In this document: piece after piece, positions 5,545 to 6,480 of the stretch
Numbering within the stretch: position 1 is the stretch's first letter
Layout of the letters: every line of letters begins with the position of its first letter
NCBI GenBank assembly: GCA_045807225.1
Contig: JBJMHU010000189.1
Span: forward strand, 1 to 6,480
DNA from: Fodinibacter sp045807225
GTDB taxonomy: Bacteria > Actinomycetota > Actinomycetes > Actinomycetales > Dermatophilaceae
Reading direction: 5' to 3'
Length of the DNA stretch: 6,480 bases
Position numbers and translations under genes: made by a program
The notes under the pieces: model-generated
Told to the model about the DNA's origin: nothing
The model's database searches: none
The model's input: the letters and a program-made list of their open reading frames with translations, nothing else

Positions 5545-6222
5545 ATGGTCGAGATCCTGCAGAGCTATGACGTCCTCGCGGCGTTCCGGATGACGATCTA
5601 CCTCACCTTCTTCGCGGCCATCGGCTCGCTCGTGATCGGCACGGTGCTCGCAGTGATGAGGGTGTCACCGGTGGGTGTGCTGCGTGGTCTGGGGGCGTTC
5701 TACGTCAACACCGTGCGCAACACCCCGCTGACCCTGATCCTGCTCTTCTGCGTGCTCGGCGTCCTCTACGTGCTGCAGATTCCGCTCGCGCCCACCGACT
5801 CGCCGACCTCGGTTCGTGACAACGCGATCCGCTGGGCGATCGTCGGGCTCTCCGTCTACCACGCGGCCTTCGTCTGCGAGGCGCTGCGGTCGGGGGTCAA
5901 CACCGTCGACCGCGGCCAGGCCGAGGCGGCCCGGTCCATCGGTCTCACCTTCGGGCAGTCGATGCGCGAGGTGATCATGCCGCAGGCCTTCCGGGGCGCC
6001 ATCGCGCCGCTCGGCTCGGTGCTCATCGCCCTGACGAAGAACACCACCGTCGCCTCGATCATCGGAGTCGCCGAGGCCTCCGGGCTGATGAAGACCATCA
6101 TCGAGAACGAGACCGCGAGCGTCGCCGTCTTCATGGTGTTCGCGATCGGGTTCGTGATCCTCACCCTGCCGGTCGGGATCCTGTTCACCAGCCTGTCGCG
6201 TCGCCTGGCGGTGAAGCGGTGA
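5545..6222 (+). CDS. gluC: Glutamate-type ABC importer, permease GluC
   Basis: This 225-residue inner-membrane protein is one half of the translocation channel. Hydrophobic segments lie near residues 12-38, 60-80, 97-112, 152-175 and 193-213, the usual five-helix core of the polar amino acid (HisM/GlnP-like) permease family. VRNTPLTLILLF (57-68) is the family's conserved segment in the second helix. The cytoplasmic EAA loop that docks onto the ATPase is EAARSIGLTFGQ (127-138), continuing through MPQAFRGAIAP (145-155). A basic C-terminus (SRRLAVKR) ends on the cytoplasmic side. The length is normal for GluC. It follows gluB after an 80-base gap holding the long hairpin, and its last codons overlap the gluD start by four bases, so GluC and GluD should be made in equal amounts by translational coupling. 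Confidence 0.92.
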   Translation: MVEILQSYDVLAAFRMTIYLTFFAAIGSLVIGTVLAVMRVSPVGVLRGLGAFYVNTVRNTPLTLILLFCVLGVLYVLQIPLAPTDSPTSVRDNAIRWAIVGLSVYHAAFVCEALRSGVNTVDRGQAEAARSIGLTFGQSMREVIMPQAFRGAIAPLGSVLIALTKNTTVASIIGVAEASGLMKTIIENETASVAVFMVFAIGFVILTLPVGILFTSLSRRLAVKR

Positions 6223-6480
6223 GCGCCGCCGCCTCTCTGCTCTTCGACGCCCCCGGCCCCAAGGCCCGGGCGCGGCACCGGTTGCTCACCGTCGTCGGCA
6301 TCCTCATCGGCCTCGGCGGGCTGGCGCTCGTGCTGTGGAAGATGGGCCAGTCCGGCCAGCTCGACCCGGCCATGTGGTCGCGCTTCGTGTTCACGAGCGA
6401 CGTGTGGACGCAGTACCTCGTGCCCGGCATCGTCAAGACGATCCAGGCGGCAGCCGTCTCGATCGTGCTCGCCCTGATCT
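6219..6480 (+). CDS. gluD: Glutamate-type ABC importer, permease GluD (5' part, runs off the window)
   Basis: A GTG at 6219 opens a frame that stays open for 87 codons to the right edge. It overlaps the gluC stop in a GTGA arrangement, the usual sign of translational coupling; there is no strong ribosome binding site of its own. The protein begins MSAAASLLFDAPGPKARARH, and the LxDAPGPxARxRHR pattern is, as I recall, characteristic of GluD N-termini. A membrane span follows at about residues 22-40, then a soluble stretch with SRFVFTSDVWTQYLVPGI (54-71) and the start of the next span, KTIQAAAVSIVLALI (73-87). The family is usually around 270 residues, so roughly two thirds, including the EAA loop, lies outside the window. 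It should pair with GluC to form the channel. Confidence 0.88.
   Translation, partial: MSAAASLLFDAPGPKARARHRLLTVVGILIGLGGLALVLWKMGQSGQLDPAMWSRFVFTSDVWTQYLVPGIVKTIQAAAVSIVLALI

Larger units (their letters stand above)
486..6303. repeat. Dispersed octamer CGGCATCC / GGATGCCG, ten copies
   Basis: GGATGCCG begins at 486, 1991, 3328 and 5482 on the plus strand. Its complement CGGCATCC begins at 1525, 1888, 2721, 4570, 5508 and 6296. With G and C at 35% each, about 0.5 copies would be expected in a window of this size on both strands. Two copies form the base of the gluB-gluC hairpin stem and one lies in the gluA-gluB gap, overlapping the hairpin there; the rest are inside genes. Every GGATGCC I found is followed by G and every GGCATCC is preceded by C. 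Function is unknown. Confidence 0.5.

Noticed and set aside
1..6480. CRISPR arrays, transposons, tRNA/rRNA genes, phage or defence genes
   Set aside because: I looked for spaced direct repeats, transposase motifs, terminal inverted repeats and tRNA-like cloverleaf sequence on both strands and saw none. The gene content looks like ordinary metabolic and transport chromosome.

Overview
The window looks like chromosome from a high-GC actinobacterium. By eye it is about 70% G+C, with codon third positions almost all G or C. It carries actinobacterial families: a WS/DGAT acyltransferase and a glutamate importer in the gluABCD order known from Corynebacterium. A Micrococcales host, for example the Intrasporangiaceae, is my inference from overall style, not a database match.

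Layout: (1) Positions 1-164 may hold the 5' end of a leftward gene that runs off the left edge; this is weakly supported. (2) Positions 284-2156 hold a rightward two-gene unit, a wax ester synthase/diacylglycerol acyltransferase followed 13 bases later by a small SRPBCC lipid-binding-fold protein. (3) Positions 2167-3579 hold a leftward FAD-dependent amine/amino-acid oxidoreductase, convergent with the SRPBCC gene across a 10-base gap. (4) Positions 3580-3796 form a divergent intergenic region with candidate promoters for both flanking genes, two inverted repeats and no convincing gene. (5) From 3797 to the right edge runs a glutamate-type ABC importer operon: ATPase (gluA), lipoprotein binding protein (gluB), permease (gluC) and the first 87 codons of a second permease (gluD), which starts at a GTG overlapping the gluC stop and continues past the window.

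How the genes work together: GluB should capture the amino acid outside the membrane, GluC and GluD form the channel, and GluA powers it. The binding-protein gene lies between two intercistronic hairpins. The one after gluB is long and nearly perfect, which fits differential expression of an importer needing excess binding protein. The acyltransferase/SRPBCC pair suggests storage-lipid or acyl-ester metabolism. The oxidoreductase is divergent from the importer and may act on an amine or amino acid, but its substrate cannot be read from sequence.

I found no wholly new multi-gene system. The most unusual signals are non-coding: the gluB-gluC hairpin, a leaderless-type gluA promoter overlapping an inverted repeat, and an over-frequent octamer (CGGCATCC/GGATGCCG) scattered through genes and both hairpins.
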